DNA of 13,462 nucleotides from the NCBI GenBank assembly GCA_030684755.1, contig JAUXXN010000607.1, forward strand, positions 1-13,462, given 5' to 3'. The stretch comes from Hydrogenophaga sp. GTDB lineage: Bacteria; Pseudomonadota; Gammaproteobacteria; Burkholderiales; Burkholderiaceae_C. Under the pieces are notes generated by a model, which was not told the origin of the DNA, ran no database searches, and saw nothing but the letters and a program-made list of their open reading frames with translations. The stretch's first letter is position 1. Each line of letters begins with the position of its first letter. Below, piece by piece: positions 7,375 to 13,361 of this stretch. The position numbers were made by a program, and so were the translations under genes.

Positions 7375-7920
7375 ATGCATTCAATGTCAAAAACCTTTCT
7401 TCAACGGCCATCGTTGGTGGTCATGGGCGTGGCCGGTTGCGGCAAATCCAGTCTGGGTCAGCGCTGCGCTGAAGCCTTGGGTATTCCCTTGCTGGAGGGT
7501 GATGACTTCCATTCGCCCATCAATATCAACAAGATGCGCAGCGGCACCCCGCTGGACGACGCCGACCGCGAGGCCTGGCTTGACCTGTTGGCGCAACAGT
7601 TGCAACAACACCCCGGCGGTGTGGTGCTGACGTGTTCGGCGCTAAGACAGCGCTACCGCAACCAATTGCGCGAAGCCGTGCCAGGCCTGCGCTTTGTGTT
7701 TCTGGATCTCACACCTGAGCAAGCCCGGGAGCGCGTAGCGGCGCGGGCCGAGCACCTGTTTCCGGTGAGTCTGGTGGCCAGCCAATTCGCCACGCTGGAA
7801 GATCCGAGTCAAGAACCGGGGGTGCTGCGGCTTGACGCCAGTCGCCCGCTGGATGTGTTGCTGCCCGAGGTGGTGGCCTGGGCGCACAAGGCGGTTGCCG
7901 CCAACCCACTGGAGGTATGA
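7375..7920 (+). CDS. gntK: Gluconokinase
   Basis: The product has 181 residues, in the usual 160-185 range of GntK-type gluconokinases, which phosphorylate D-gluconate with ATP to 6-phosphogluconate in the cytoplasm. The Walker A motif is G18-V-A-G-C-G-K-S25. The family signature EGDDFHSPININKMRSG with PLDDADREAWL follows at about 41-67. CSALRQRYRNQLR and the C-terminal HLFPVSLVASQFATLEDP lid and base motifs are also present. Two ATGs are possible, 7375 and 7384 (178 residues); neither has a good Shine-Dalgarno sequence, and operator O2 lies just upstream. If the TATCCA within O2 acts as a -10 element, the message would begin close to 7380 and favour the 7384 start as nearly leaderless. It is the first gene of an operon with dctQ, 3 bases downstream. 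Confidence 0.93.
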   Translation: MHSMSKTFLQRPSLVVMGVAGCGKSSLGQRCAEALGIPLLEGDDFHSPININKMRSGTPLDDADREAWLDLLAQQLQQHPGGVVLTCSALRQRYRNQLREAVPGLRFVFLDLTPEQARERVAARAEHLFPVSLVASQFATLEDPSQEPGVLRLDASRPLDVLLPEVVAWAHKAVAANPLEV

Positions 7921-7923
7921 GCC

Positions 7924-8427
7924 ATGGAACTGGGCAAATTTCTCAAAAATGTGGTCGAAGGCCTCATGGCGCTGTGCCTCACCGGCATGGTGGTGGCGGT
8001 GTTTGGCAACGTGTTGTTGCGCTACTTCTGGGGCACCGGCTGGGTGGTGTCTGAAGAGCTCTCTCGCCTGCTGTTCGTGTGGCTGGTGTGTCTGTCGGCC
8101 ACGCTGGCGTTTGGCGAGGGCAAGCACCTGGGCTTTGATTTGGTCACTGCCCGCCTGCGTGGTGCCAAGGCCACCGTGCTGCGCTGGCTCTCGCGCGGAC
8201 TCATTGCCCTGGCTTTGTATTACCTCATCACAGGTTCCTGGGCTCAGGTGCTGGTGGGCATGGACAGCCGCAGCCCGGTGATGGGTTACCCGCTGGCCGT
8301 GACGGCGGGGGGTACGCTGATCATGGGTGTCTGCATGGCCGTGTTGCTGTTGCTGCAGAGCTGGAACGAGCTGCGCGGCAACACGCCGCCAGATGCGCAA
8401 CCCACCGACGAAGGGGCGCGGGCATGA
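7924..8427 (+). CDS. dctQ: TRAP transporter small permease DctQ
   Basis: A 167-residue protein with four hydrophobic segments (about 13-36, 45-65, 80-102 and 122-147), the length and layout of DctQ subunits. EELSRLLFVWLVCLSATLAFGEGKHLGFD is the conserved middle of the family. DctQ forms the membrane complex with DctM in the inner membrane. GGAGG at 7911-7915 lies 8 bases before the ATG, inside the end of the gluconokinase gene. Its stop overlaps the dctM start in an ATGA (8424-8427), a sign of coupled translation. The polar C-terminal tail (ELRGNTPPDAQPTDEGARA) is short and not conserved. Confidence 0.9.
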   Translation: MELGKFLKNVVEGLMALCLTGMVVAVFGNVLLRYFWGTGWVVSEELSRLLFVWLVCLSATLAFGEGKHLGFDLVTARLRGAKATVLRWLSRGLIALALYYLITGSWAQVLVGMDSRSPVMGYPLAVTAGGTLIMGVCMAVLLLLQSWNELRGNTPPDAQPTDEGARA

Positions 8428-9701
8428 CCATCGCCATCTTCCTGCTGGTGCTCTTTGCGGCCATGACGGTGGGCGTGCCGATCGCGTTCGCGCTCATGTT
8501 GACCGCGCTGGCGCTGATGGTGCACCTGGACTTTTTTGACGCGCAGTTGCTGGCGCAAAACGTGCAGGCTGGGTTTGACAGCTTCCCGCTGCTGGCCGTG
8601 CCCTTCTTTATTCTGGCCGGTGAACTCATGAACGCCGGTGGCCTGAGCCGCCGCATCATCGATCTGGCGCGCTCGATGGTGGGGCACATCCAGGGCGGCC
8701 TGGGCTACGTGGCCATTGCAGCGGCGCTCATGCTCGCGTCTATGAGCGGATCGGCCATTGCCGACACCGCTGCGCTGGCCACGCTGCTGCTGCCCATGAT
8801 GCGCAAGCAGAACTACCCCGACGGCTCGAGCGTCGGCCTGATCGCCTCGGGCGGCATCATCGCGCCCATCGTGCCACCGTCTATGCCGATGGTGATTTAC
8901 GGTGTGACGACCAACACGTCCATCAGCAAGTTGTTCATGGCGGGCATTGTGCCCGGCATCATGATGGCCGTGGCCCTGGTGTTCGTCTGGCGTGGCATTG
9001 CCCGCAACAAGCAGTTGCCCGTGGCAGAAAAGAGCAGCTGGGCCGAGCGCCGCAGCGTGCTGGCCAGCAGCGGCTGGGCGCTGATGATGCCCGTGATCAT
9101 CATCGGCGGCATGCGCTTTGGCTTCTTCACACCCACCGAAGCGGCCGTGGTGGCTGCCATGTACGCCTTGCTGGTGGCCACACTCATATACCGCGAGCTC
9201 AACCTGCAGCGCCTGTACCGCGTGCTGGTGGACGCATCGCGAACGACTGGTGTGGTGATGTTCCTCTGCGGCGCGGCCACGGCCGCCTCTTACATGATCA
9301 CCCTGGCCGATCTGCCCAGTCAGCTCGCCGAGCACATGGGGCCACTGCTTCAAAACCCCATGCTGTTCATGGCCGTGGTTTGCCTGTTCCTGCTGGCCGT
9401 GGGCATGGTGATGGACCTCACGCCCACCATCCAGATCCTGGCGCCGGTGCTGGCGCCGCTGGCCGCCAAGGCCGGTATTGATCCGGTGTATTTCGGCTTT
9501 GTCTTCCTCTTCGTGGGTTGCCTAGGCCTGCTCTCCCCGCCGGTGGGCACGGTGCTCAACGTGGTAGCCGGTGTGGGTGGCCTGCGCATGGAACCCGTCA
9601 TCAAGGGCGTGATGCCCTTCCTGGCGGTGTATTTCACGATGCTGGTGTTGCTCATTGTGTTCCCAGCCATCGTGTTGGGGCCGCTGAAATTGATGTTCTA
9701 G
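8424..9701 (+). CDS. dctM: TRAP transporter large permease DctM
   Basis: A complete 425-residue large permease, the normal length, with about a dozen membrane segments. Family motifs seen in order are VPFFILAGELMNAGGLSRRI (about 54-73), SMSGSAIADTAALATLLLP (about 107-125), GGIIAPIVPPSMPMVIYG and GFFTPTEAAVVAA. The C-terminal part has GMVMDLTPTIQILAPVLAP and LLSPPVGTVLNVVAG. It carries substrate across the inner membrane, driven by the sodium gradient, after delivery by the binding protein at 9772. AAGGGG at 8411-8416 is a good ribosome site 7 bases before the ATG, in addition to the 4-base overlap with dctQ. Its partner genes and the gluconokinase point to a sugar acid as cargo. Confidence 0.95.
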   Translation: MTIAIFLLVLFAAMTVGVPIAFALMLTALALMVHLDFFDAQLLAQNVQAGFDSFPLLAVPFFILAGELMNAGGLSRRIIDLARSMVGHIQGGLGYVAIAAALMLASMSGSAIADTAALATLLLPMMRKQNYPDGSSVGLIASGGIIAPIVPPSMPMVIYGVTTNTSISKLFMAGIVPGIMMAVALVFVWRGIARNKQLPVAEKSSWAERRSVLASSGWALMMPVIIIGGMRFGFFTPTEAAVVAAMYALLVATLIYRELNLQRLYRVLVDASRTTGVVMFLCGAATAASYMITLADLPSQLAEHMGPLLQNPMLFMAVVCLFLLAVGMVMDLTPTIQILAPVLAPLAAKAGIDPVYFGFVFLFVGCLGLLSPPVGTVLNVVAGVGGLRMEPVIKGVMPFLAVYFTMLVLLIVFPAIVLGPLKLMF

Positions 9702-9771
9702 CCGCTGTTCTCACGCACAGCACCTTTCGTTCCCCGCGGTTTCGGCCGCTTTCATCCTCAGGAGACAAACC

Positions 9772-10788
9772 ATGAAACTCAAACAACTTGCCGTGGCCGC
9801 TGCCGTCACATTGGCCACGCTGGGCGCCGGCCTGGCGCAGGCGCAAGACATCAAGAACCGTATCATCCGCTTTGGCTACGGCCTGAACGAGGTGTCCAAC
9901 CAAGGCCGCGCGGCCAAGGTGTTTGCCGATGAAGTGGAAAAAGCGTCGGGCGGCAAGATGAAGGTGCGTGCTATTGGTGCCGCTGCGCTGGGCTCCGACG
10001 TGCAGATGCAGCAGGCACTGATTGGTGGTGCTCAGGAAATGATGGTGGGCTCCACCGCCACGCTGGTGGGCATCACCAAAGAAATGGCTATTTGGGACAC
10101 GCCTTTCCTGTTCAACAACACCAAAGAAGCCGATGCCGTGCTGGACGGCCCTGTGGGCCAGAAGGTGATGGACAAGCTGCAAGAAAAAGGTCTGGTCGGC
10201 CTGGTGTACTGGGAGAACGGCTTTCGCAACCTCACCAACAGCAAGCGCGCTGTGACCAAGTTCGAAGACATGGAGGGTATCAAGCTGCGCGTGATGCAAA
10301 ACACCGTTTTCATCGACACCTTCAAGACGCTGGGTGCCAACGCTGTGCCGTTGGCGTTCTCGGAACTGTTCACCGCGCTAGAGACCAAGACAGTGGACGG
10401 CCAGGAGAATCCGTTCAACACCATCCTGTCCAGCAAGTTCTACGAGGTGCAAAAGTACCTGACCGTGACCAACCACGTCTACAGCCCCTGGATCGTGCTG
10501 GTGAGCAAGAAATACTGGGATGGACTGAGCAAAGACGAGCAAAAAGTGTTGCTGGACGCTGCTAAGAAGAGCCGCGATTTCGAGCGCCAGGACACCCGAG
10601 CCGAAGGTGCCAAGGCACTGGCCGACCTCAAAGGCAAGGGCATGCAGATCAACGAGCTGTCGCCTTCCGAGGCCAACCGCATGCGTGAAAAGCTCGGTGC
10701 CATCAACGCCAGCATTTCTGCCAACGTGGGCGAAGCACTGTGGAAAGAAGTGCAGGGCGCTGTGGCTCAGGCACGCGGCGGCAAGTAA
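9772..10788 (+). CDS. dctP: TRAP transporter solute-binding protein DctP (likely sugar-acid binding)
   Basis: A 338-residue periplasmic binding protein with a classic Sec signal peptide (charged KLK, hydrophobic core, AQA cleavage near residue 25). It is unlike the Tat-type leader of the first binding protein in this window. DctP landmarks are FADEVEKASGGKMKVRAIG, DTPFLFNNTKEADAVLDGP, WENGFRNLTNSKR and GIKLRVMQN, where R173 is the expected ligand-carboxylate arginine. They continue with FSELFTALETKTVDGQENP. AGGAGA at 9760-9765 lies 6 bases before the ATG. The gap after dctM is only 70 bases, so it should be the last gene of the gluconokinase-dctQ-dctM operon. Gluconate is the likeliest ligand from context, but hexuronates and other aldonates cannot be excluded by sequence. 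Confidence 0.93.
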   Translation: MKLKQLAVAAAVTLATLGAGLAQAQDIKNRIIRFGYGLNEVSNQGRAAKVFADEVEKASGGKMKVRAIGAAALGSDVQMQQALIGGAQEMMVGSTATLVGITKEMAIWDTPFLFNNTKEADAVLDGPVGQKVMDKLQEKGLVGLVYWENGFRNLTNSKRAVTKFEDMEGIKLRVMQNTVFIDTFKTLGANAVPLAFSELFTALETKTVDGQENPFNTILSSKFYEVQKYLTVTNHVYSPWIVLVSKKYWDGLSKDEQKVLLDAAKKSRDFERQDTRAEGAKALADLKGKGMQINELSPSEANRMREKLGAINASISANVGEALWKEVQGAVAQARGGK

Positions 10789-10804
10789 GCCCAGCCCAGC
10801 CCAG

Positions 10805-10838
10805 GCGGCATGTCGGCCCAGTGTGGCGGGCATGCCGC
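10805..10838 (+). other. Inverted repeat after the TRAP operon, possible weak terminator
   Basis: GCGGCATG (10805-10812) and CATGCCGC (10831-10838) form a perfect 8-bp stem with an 18-base loop, 16 bases after the dctP stop. No T run follows, so if it ends transcription it would need Rho; it may instead protect the message end. Confidence 0.3.
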
Positions 10839-10870
10839 ACCGGGTGTGCGGGCAACATGCCTGCGTGAAA

Positions 10871-10926
10871 AGGCTATAGGCTCAGCACAAGTGCCCGTGC
10901 CTGCACCCTACCGCCGTGTATAGCCT
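10871..10926. repeat. Inverted repeat at the left edge of the phosphoketolase fragment
   Basis: AGGCTATA (10871-10878) and TATAGCCT (10919-10926) form a perfect 8-bp inverted repeat 40 bases apart. The right arm ends at the stop codon of the phosphoketolase fragment, next to where its similarity to the second copy fades. It could be a rearrangement scar or chance. Confidence 0.3.
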
Positions 10927-11013
10927 CAAGCGCCCGGCTGCCAGCGCCAGTCGCGCACCTCGGGCAGGTCTTCGCCGTGTTCGGCAATGTGCAGTTTGTG
11001 GCGTTCGATGCGC
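10913..11013. repeat. Direct repeat, left copy (phosphoketolase 3' end)
   Basis: Aligned with 13362-13462 at a constant offset of 2449 bases, about 96 of 101 positions agree and the last 75 are identical. The repeat continues to the window edge, so its true length may be greater. It covers the stop codon, the last 28 codons of the phosphoketolase and about 13 bases beyond. Both differences inside the coding part are synonymous (Gly and Gln codons). Confidence 0.85.
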
Positions 11014-11168
11014 GTCCAGTAGCGGGCGGTGGCGCGCTCCACTTCGCCGGTTAGATAGGGGATGCGCCGCACCGCGTCGAGCGCCAGCTGGTAGCGGTCG
11101 AGGTTGTTGAGCACCACCATGTCGAACGGCGTGGTCGTGGTGCCCTCTTCCTTGAAGCCGCGCACATG
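10926..11168 (-). pseudogene. xfp: Phosphoketolase C-terminal fragment
   Basis: The minus strand encodes [19 protein letters not shown] and on to RDWRWQPGA and a stop, which is the last 80 or so residues of a xylulose-5-phosphate/fructose-6-phosphate phosphoketolase, normally about 790-830 residues. There is no start of its own and no upstream domain: the similarity stops near 11168, exactly where the dihydrolipoamide dehydrogenase fragment begins on the other strand. The same C-terminal sequence reappears at the right edge of the window, where the rest of the gene may continue. This copy is therefore a broken duplicate that cannot make enzyme. An ATG-less frame from 11165 could be misread as a 79-residue gene. 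Confidence 0.8.
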
Positions 11169-12041
11169 AAGCCATCATCGCCGCAGGCAGTCAGGCGGTT
11201 CGCCTGCCCTTCATGCCCGACGACCCACGCGTGGTGGACAGCACCGGCGCGCTGGAACTGAAAGAAGTGCCCAAGCGCATGCTCATTCTGGGCGGCGGCA
11301 TCATCGGCCTGGAAATGGGCACCGTTTACAGCACGCTGGGCGCACGCCTGGACGTGGTGGAAATGATGGACGGCCTGATGCAAGGCGCCGACCGCGACCT
11401 GGTCAAAATCTGGCAAAAGATGAACGCCAAGGGCTTCGACTTGCATCTGCTCAAAACCAAAACGGTGGGCGCACGCGCCTTGCTGTGCACCAGCGTGCCC
11501 CACATCTTCGCCATTGGCGGCATCGTGGGCCAGCCCATGCTGGCGCACAAGGCGGTGCACGAGGCGCATGTGGCGGCTGAGGTGATTGCCGGTGAACTGC
11601 AAGGCAACAAAGAGCTGGCCGCTGCTGCGTTCAACGCTCGCGTGATCCCCAGCGTGGCCTACACCGACCCTGAAGTGGCGTGGGTTGGCCTGACCGAAGA
11701 CCAAGCCAAGGCCCAAGGCCCAAGGCATCAAGGTCAAAAAAGGTCTGTTCCCCTGGACGGCCTCAGGCCGCGCTATTGCCAACGGCCGCGACGAAGGCGT
11801 GACCAAGCTGCTGTTTGACGACAGCCCCGAAGCCCACGGCCACGGCAAGATTTTGGGCGGTGGAATGGTCGGCACCCACGCGGGCGACATGATCGGCGAA
11901 ATCGCGCTGGCCATTGAGATGGGTGCGGATGCCGTGGACATCGGCAAGACCATCCACCCCCACCCCACGCTGGGCGAGAGCATCGGCATGGCGGCGGAGG
12001 TGGCGCACGGCAGTTGTACGGACGTGCCGCCTGCACGGAAA
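11167..12041 (+). pseudogene. lpdA: Dihydrolipoamide dehydrogenase (E3) pseudogene
   Basis: Similarity to the E3 subunit of 2-oxoacid dehydrogenases starts at [15 protein letters not shown] and ends at SCTDVPPARK. The gene is dead for several visible reasons. The N-terminal FAD domain with the redox-active CxxxxC pair is missing. An in-frame deletion near 11467-11490 joins KTKTVGA to TSVPHIFAIG, dropping roughly 55-60 codons relative to E. coli Lpd, including the GRxPN region. The FAD-binding AIGD motif reads AIGG. A 7-base tandem duplication at 11711-11724 shifts the frame, after which the protein continues as IKVKKGLFPWTASGRAIANG in the next frame. The normal stop after PPARK is also lost. 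The catalytic HPHPTLGE segment is still readable, so decay may be fairly recent. Its terminator survives at 12071-12100. Confidence 0.9.
11711..11724 (+). repeat. 7-bp tandem duplication causing a frameshift
   Basis: GCCCAAG occurs twice in a row. One copy restores the expected AQAKAQGIKVKKG reading of dihydrolipoamide dehydrogenase, so the second copy is a slippage-type insertion that moves the frame by one base. Confidence 0.85.
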
Positions 12042-12070
12042 TTGCGCAACCGTCTTCAAGCTGTCCTGAC

Positions 12071-12100
12071 AAAGCCCGAACTTGCAACGGTTCGGGCTTT
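12071..12100 (+). terminator. Rho-independent terminator of the lpdA remnant
   Basis: AAAGCCCGAAC (12071-12081) and GTTCGGGCTTT (12090-12100) form a perfect 11-bp stem with an 8-base loop, followed by a T-rich stretch (GTGCTTTTC). It lies about 30 bases after the end of the dihydrolipoamide dehydrogenase pseudogene, where an intact gene would have its terminator. The flanking A and T runs could let it act in both directions. Confidence 0.85.
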
Positions 12101-12132
12101 GTGCTTTTCGTGCTCGAACAAGCGCCGCAGAA

Positions 12133-12152
12133 TACTGTTTATTTGTGCAGTA
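12133..12152. promoter_or_regulatory. LexA (SOS)-box-like palindrome
   Basis: TACTGTTTATTTGTGCAGTA has both arms of the E. coli-type SOS box (TACTG, 10 bases, CAGTA) with an AT-rich centre. It is extended by matching bases to an 8-bp inverted repeat at 12130-12137 and 12148-12155. It matches CTGT-N8-ACAG at 7 of 8 defined positions. It ends 3 bases before the ATG at 12156. An alternative reading is a hairpin belonging to the end of an IS91-type element. Confidence 0.45.
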
Positions 12153-12155
12153 TTC

Positions 12156-12317
12156 ATGCCAGATCCGTCCAAACCCAAGCTCTACAACCCGCGCCACCCC
12201 GAGCGCACACTGCTGTTCCAAACCATAGCCGAGCACTATGAGACTTGGCTTGATCTGGCCAGCTCGGGTCAGTTCGACGGTCAGGGCGACCACCACACTC
12301 CCAAGCCCTATGTGCAG
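12156..12317 (+). pseudogene. IS91-family transposase, N-terminal remnant
   Basis: The 54 residues from the ATG read MPDPSKPKLYNPRHPERTLL and on through TIAEHYETWLDLASSGQF to DHHTPKPYVQ. This resembles the start of IS91/IS801-type rolling-circle transposases (YHPRHPERT followed by KPYVR). The zinc-finger cysteines and the catalytic tyrosine region that should follow are absent; after PYVQ the sequence changes to unrelated DNA and the frame stops at 12392. A full transposase would be about 370-500 residues. No clear Shine-Dalgarno sequence precedes the ATG. The frame is also open upstream into the lpdA remnant, because that gene has lost its stop. Confidence 0.6.
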
Positions 12318-12479
12318 CCGAAGAACGAGTGCCGCAGTTCGCGGCCCTTCGTCTTTGCCAGCGTCCCTGCTGCGCGAGCAGGGCCTCAATGACCTCGAAG
12401 CGGAGCGCCAGTTGGCGCAGGACCATGGCGGTGCAGTCATTGTTATTGAGTGATTTTTTCAGCCGCACGGTCTGTCGAA
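12318..12479. other. Unassigned junction DNA between the IS91 remnant and the toxin gene
   Basis: No gene is called here. In the frame ending at 12453 the plus strand reads ASLLREQGLNDLEAERQLAQ followed by DHGGAVIVIE and a stop, which looks protein-like. It has no start, and its upstream part lies in the transposase remnant in another frame. It may be the end of an unrelated gene joined here by a deletion. I do not recognise it. Confidence 0.35.
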
Positions 12480-12974
12480 TCAAGCTTTGGCGCTGTTCAG
12501 GCACAACATCAACGTCATGGGGTGCGTTGGCGATTCCTGAAAACCGTAGTGCTCATAAAACGCTTTGGCCTGTTCGTGCAGCGCATGAACCAGCAAAGCG
12601 CGAACGCCGGTGTTTTGCGATACGGCAATGGCTCGATGGACCGCATCCTGCAACAGTGCCGCCCCCAGTTGGATGCCTTGTGCCCGACGATCCACCGCCA
12701 GCCTGCCCAGCACCATGACAGGAATCGGGTCAGGCATGTTGCGCCGCACCGAGCTGGTTGCTGTTGTGTGGGCGACCGCTCCAGCGGCCAGTGCATAAAA
12801 GCCGCGCACCCGCTGTTCATCGTCAACGACCACAAAGGTTCTGCTGGCCCCGCTCAGCTGGTTGTTCAACGCCCGGCGTTTCAGCCACTCGTCCAGCGCC
12901 GGCTCACCGCACTCGAAGTCGACCAACAAGTGCACCGTCGCAAGTGGCTGCGGGGCTGACAGGTTCAAGCTCAT
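12480..12974 (-). CDS. tacT: GNAT acetyltransferase toxin, TacT-like
   Basis: A 164-residue protein of the acetyltransferase toxins that pair with DUF1778 antitoxins. Known members acetylate the amino group of charged tRNAs and stop translation. The family pattern is seen throughout: GEPALDEWLKRRALNNQLSG (23-42), SRTFVVVDD, VRGFYALAAGAV, RRNMPDPIPVMVLGRLAVD (77-95) and the acetyl-CoA loop R97-A-Q-G-I-Q-L-G104. HALHEQAKAFYEHYGF contains Y140 at the site of the TacT catalytic tyrosine. The ATG ending at 12974 gives a 4-base ATGA overlap with the antitoxin stop and the family length; a GTG at 12992 would add six residues. The second glycine of the usual GxG loop is Gln (QGIQLG); I take this as subfamily variation. 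It looks intact and is expressed after the antitoxin in one operon. Confidence 0.9.
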   Translation of the reverse strand: MSLNLSAPQPLATVHLLVDFECGEPALDEWLKRRALNNQLSGASRTFVVVDDEQRVRGFYALAAGAVAHTTATSSVRRNMPDPIPVMVLGRLAVDRRAQGIQLGAALLQDAVHRAIAVSQNTGVRALLVHALHEQAKAFYEHYGFQESPTHPMTLMLCLNSAKA

Positions 12975-13243
12975 GTGGGATGACTGCCCCACGGTGCCTT
13001 GACGGCCATCAGTCGCTCAAGACCCGCATTGGCACTGGGCGGTGCATCGAGTAGGGCGGTGAACTGCTGAAATTTTTCCGCATTCAGTCCAAAAAACACT
13101 TGGTCGAGCAATACCGATTGCGCACGCTCACAAGCGGCTTCCAGCATGAAGTCAGAACGGTTCTTGCCCAGCAGGGTGGCAGCGTGATCAATGAGATCTC
13201 GCTGTTCCGGCAAGGCACGCAAATTGATGGCTGCGGCGCGCAT
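12971..13243 (-). CDS. tacA: DUF1778 (TacA-type) antitoxin
   Basis: A 90-residue ribbon-helix-helix antitoxin. The DNA-binding part is at about residues 4-40 (AAINLRALPEQRDLIDHAAT, then KNRSDFMLEAACERA). The tail QQFTALLDAPPSANAGLERL with KAPW is the segment that, in known TacA-TacT complexes, covers the toxin active site. The ATG ending at 13243 is preceded by AAAGG (complement of 13249-13253) at 5 bases. The antitoxin is first and overlaps the toxin start by 4 bases, the usual order that keeps antitoxin ahead. A promoter and a palindromic operator lie just upstream. Antitoxin plus toxin should repress their own promoter, as in the known family. Confidence 0.92.
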   Translation of the reverse strand: MRAAAINLRALPEQRDLIDHAATLLGKNRSDFMLEAACERAQSVLLDQVFFGLNAEKFQQFTALLDAPPSANAGLERLMAVKAPWGSHPT

Positions 13244-13255
13244 GTTGACCTTTCA

Positions 13256-13276
13256 TGTGTATTCAGTGACTACACA
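13256..13276. promoter_or_regulatory. Putative autoregulatory operator of the toxin-antitoxin operon
   Basis: TGTGTA (13256-13261) and TACACA (13271-13276) are a perfect 6-bp inverted repeat around 9 bases. It lies between the predicted -10 element and the antitoxin start, where the ribbon-helix-helix antitoxin of such operons is expected to bind. Confidence 0.5.
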
Positions 13277-13277
13277 A

Positions 13278-13306
13278 ATGGTAGGTGAGTGTATAGCTAT
13301 TGTCAA
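13278..13306 (-). promoter_or_regulatory. Predicted sigma-70 promoter of the toxin-antitoxin operon
   Basis: On the minus strand a perfect TTGACA (complement of 13301-13306) is followed after 17 bases by TACCAT (complement of 13278-13283, 4 of 6 to consensus). The antitoxin ATG is 35 bases beyond the -10 element. A palindrome ATAGCTAT (13293-13300) lies within the spacer. Confidence 0.6.
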
Positions 13307-13361
13307 TACGTGGGCCGTAACCCATTCGCAGGCATCCCAGCTCAGTTCGAGGGCCTGGACA

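Noticed and set aside
8286..9353. Minus-strand open frame of 355 residues
   Set aside because: It is the shadow of DctM, extremely rich in His, Gln and Gly; DctM motifs on the plus strand are unmistakable.
10926..11165. A stand-alone 79-residue gene
   Set aside because: It is exactly the C-terminal end of a phosphoketolase, with a duplicate at the right edge, so it is a fragment rather than a small gene.
11051..12440. Minus-strand open frames over the lpdA remnant
   Set aside because: They are complements of clear dihydrolipoamide dehydrogenase coding sequence; only the phosphoketolase tail up to about 11168 is real on that strand.
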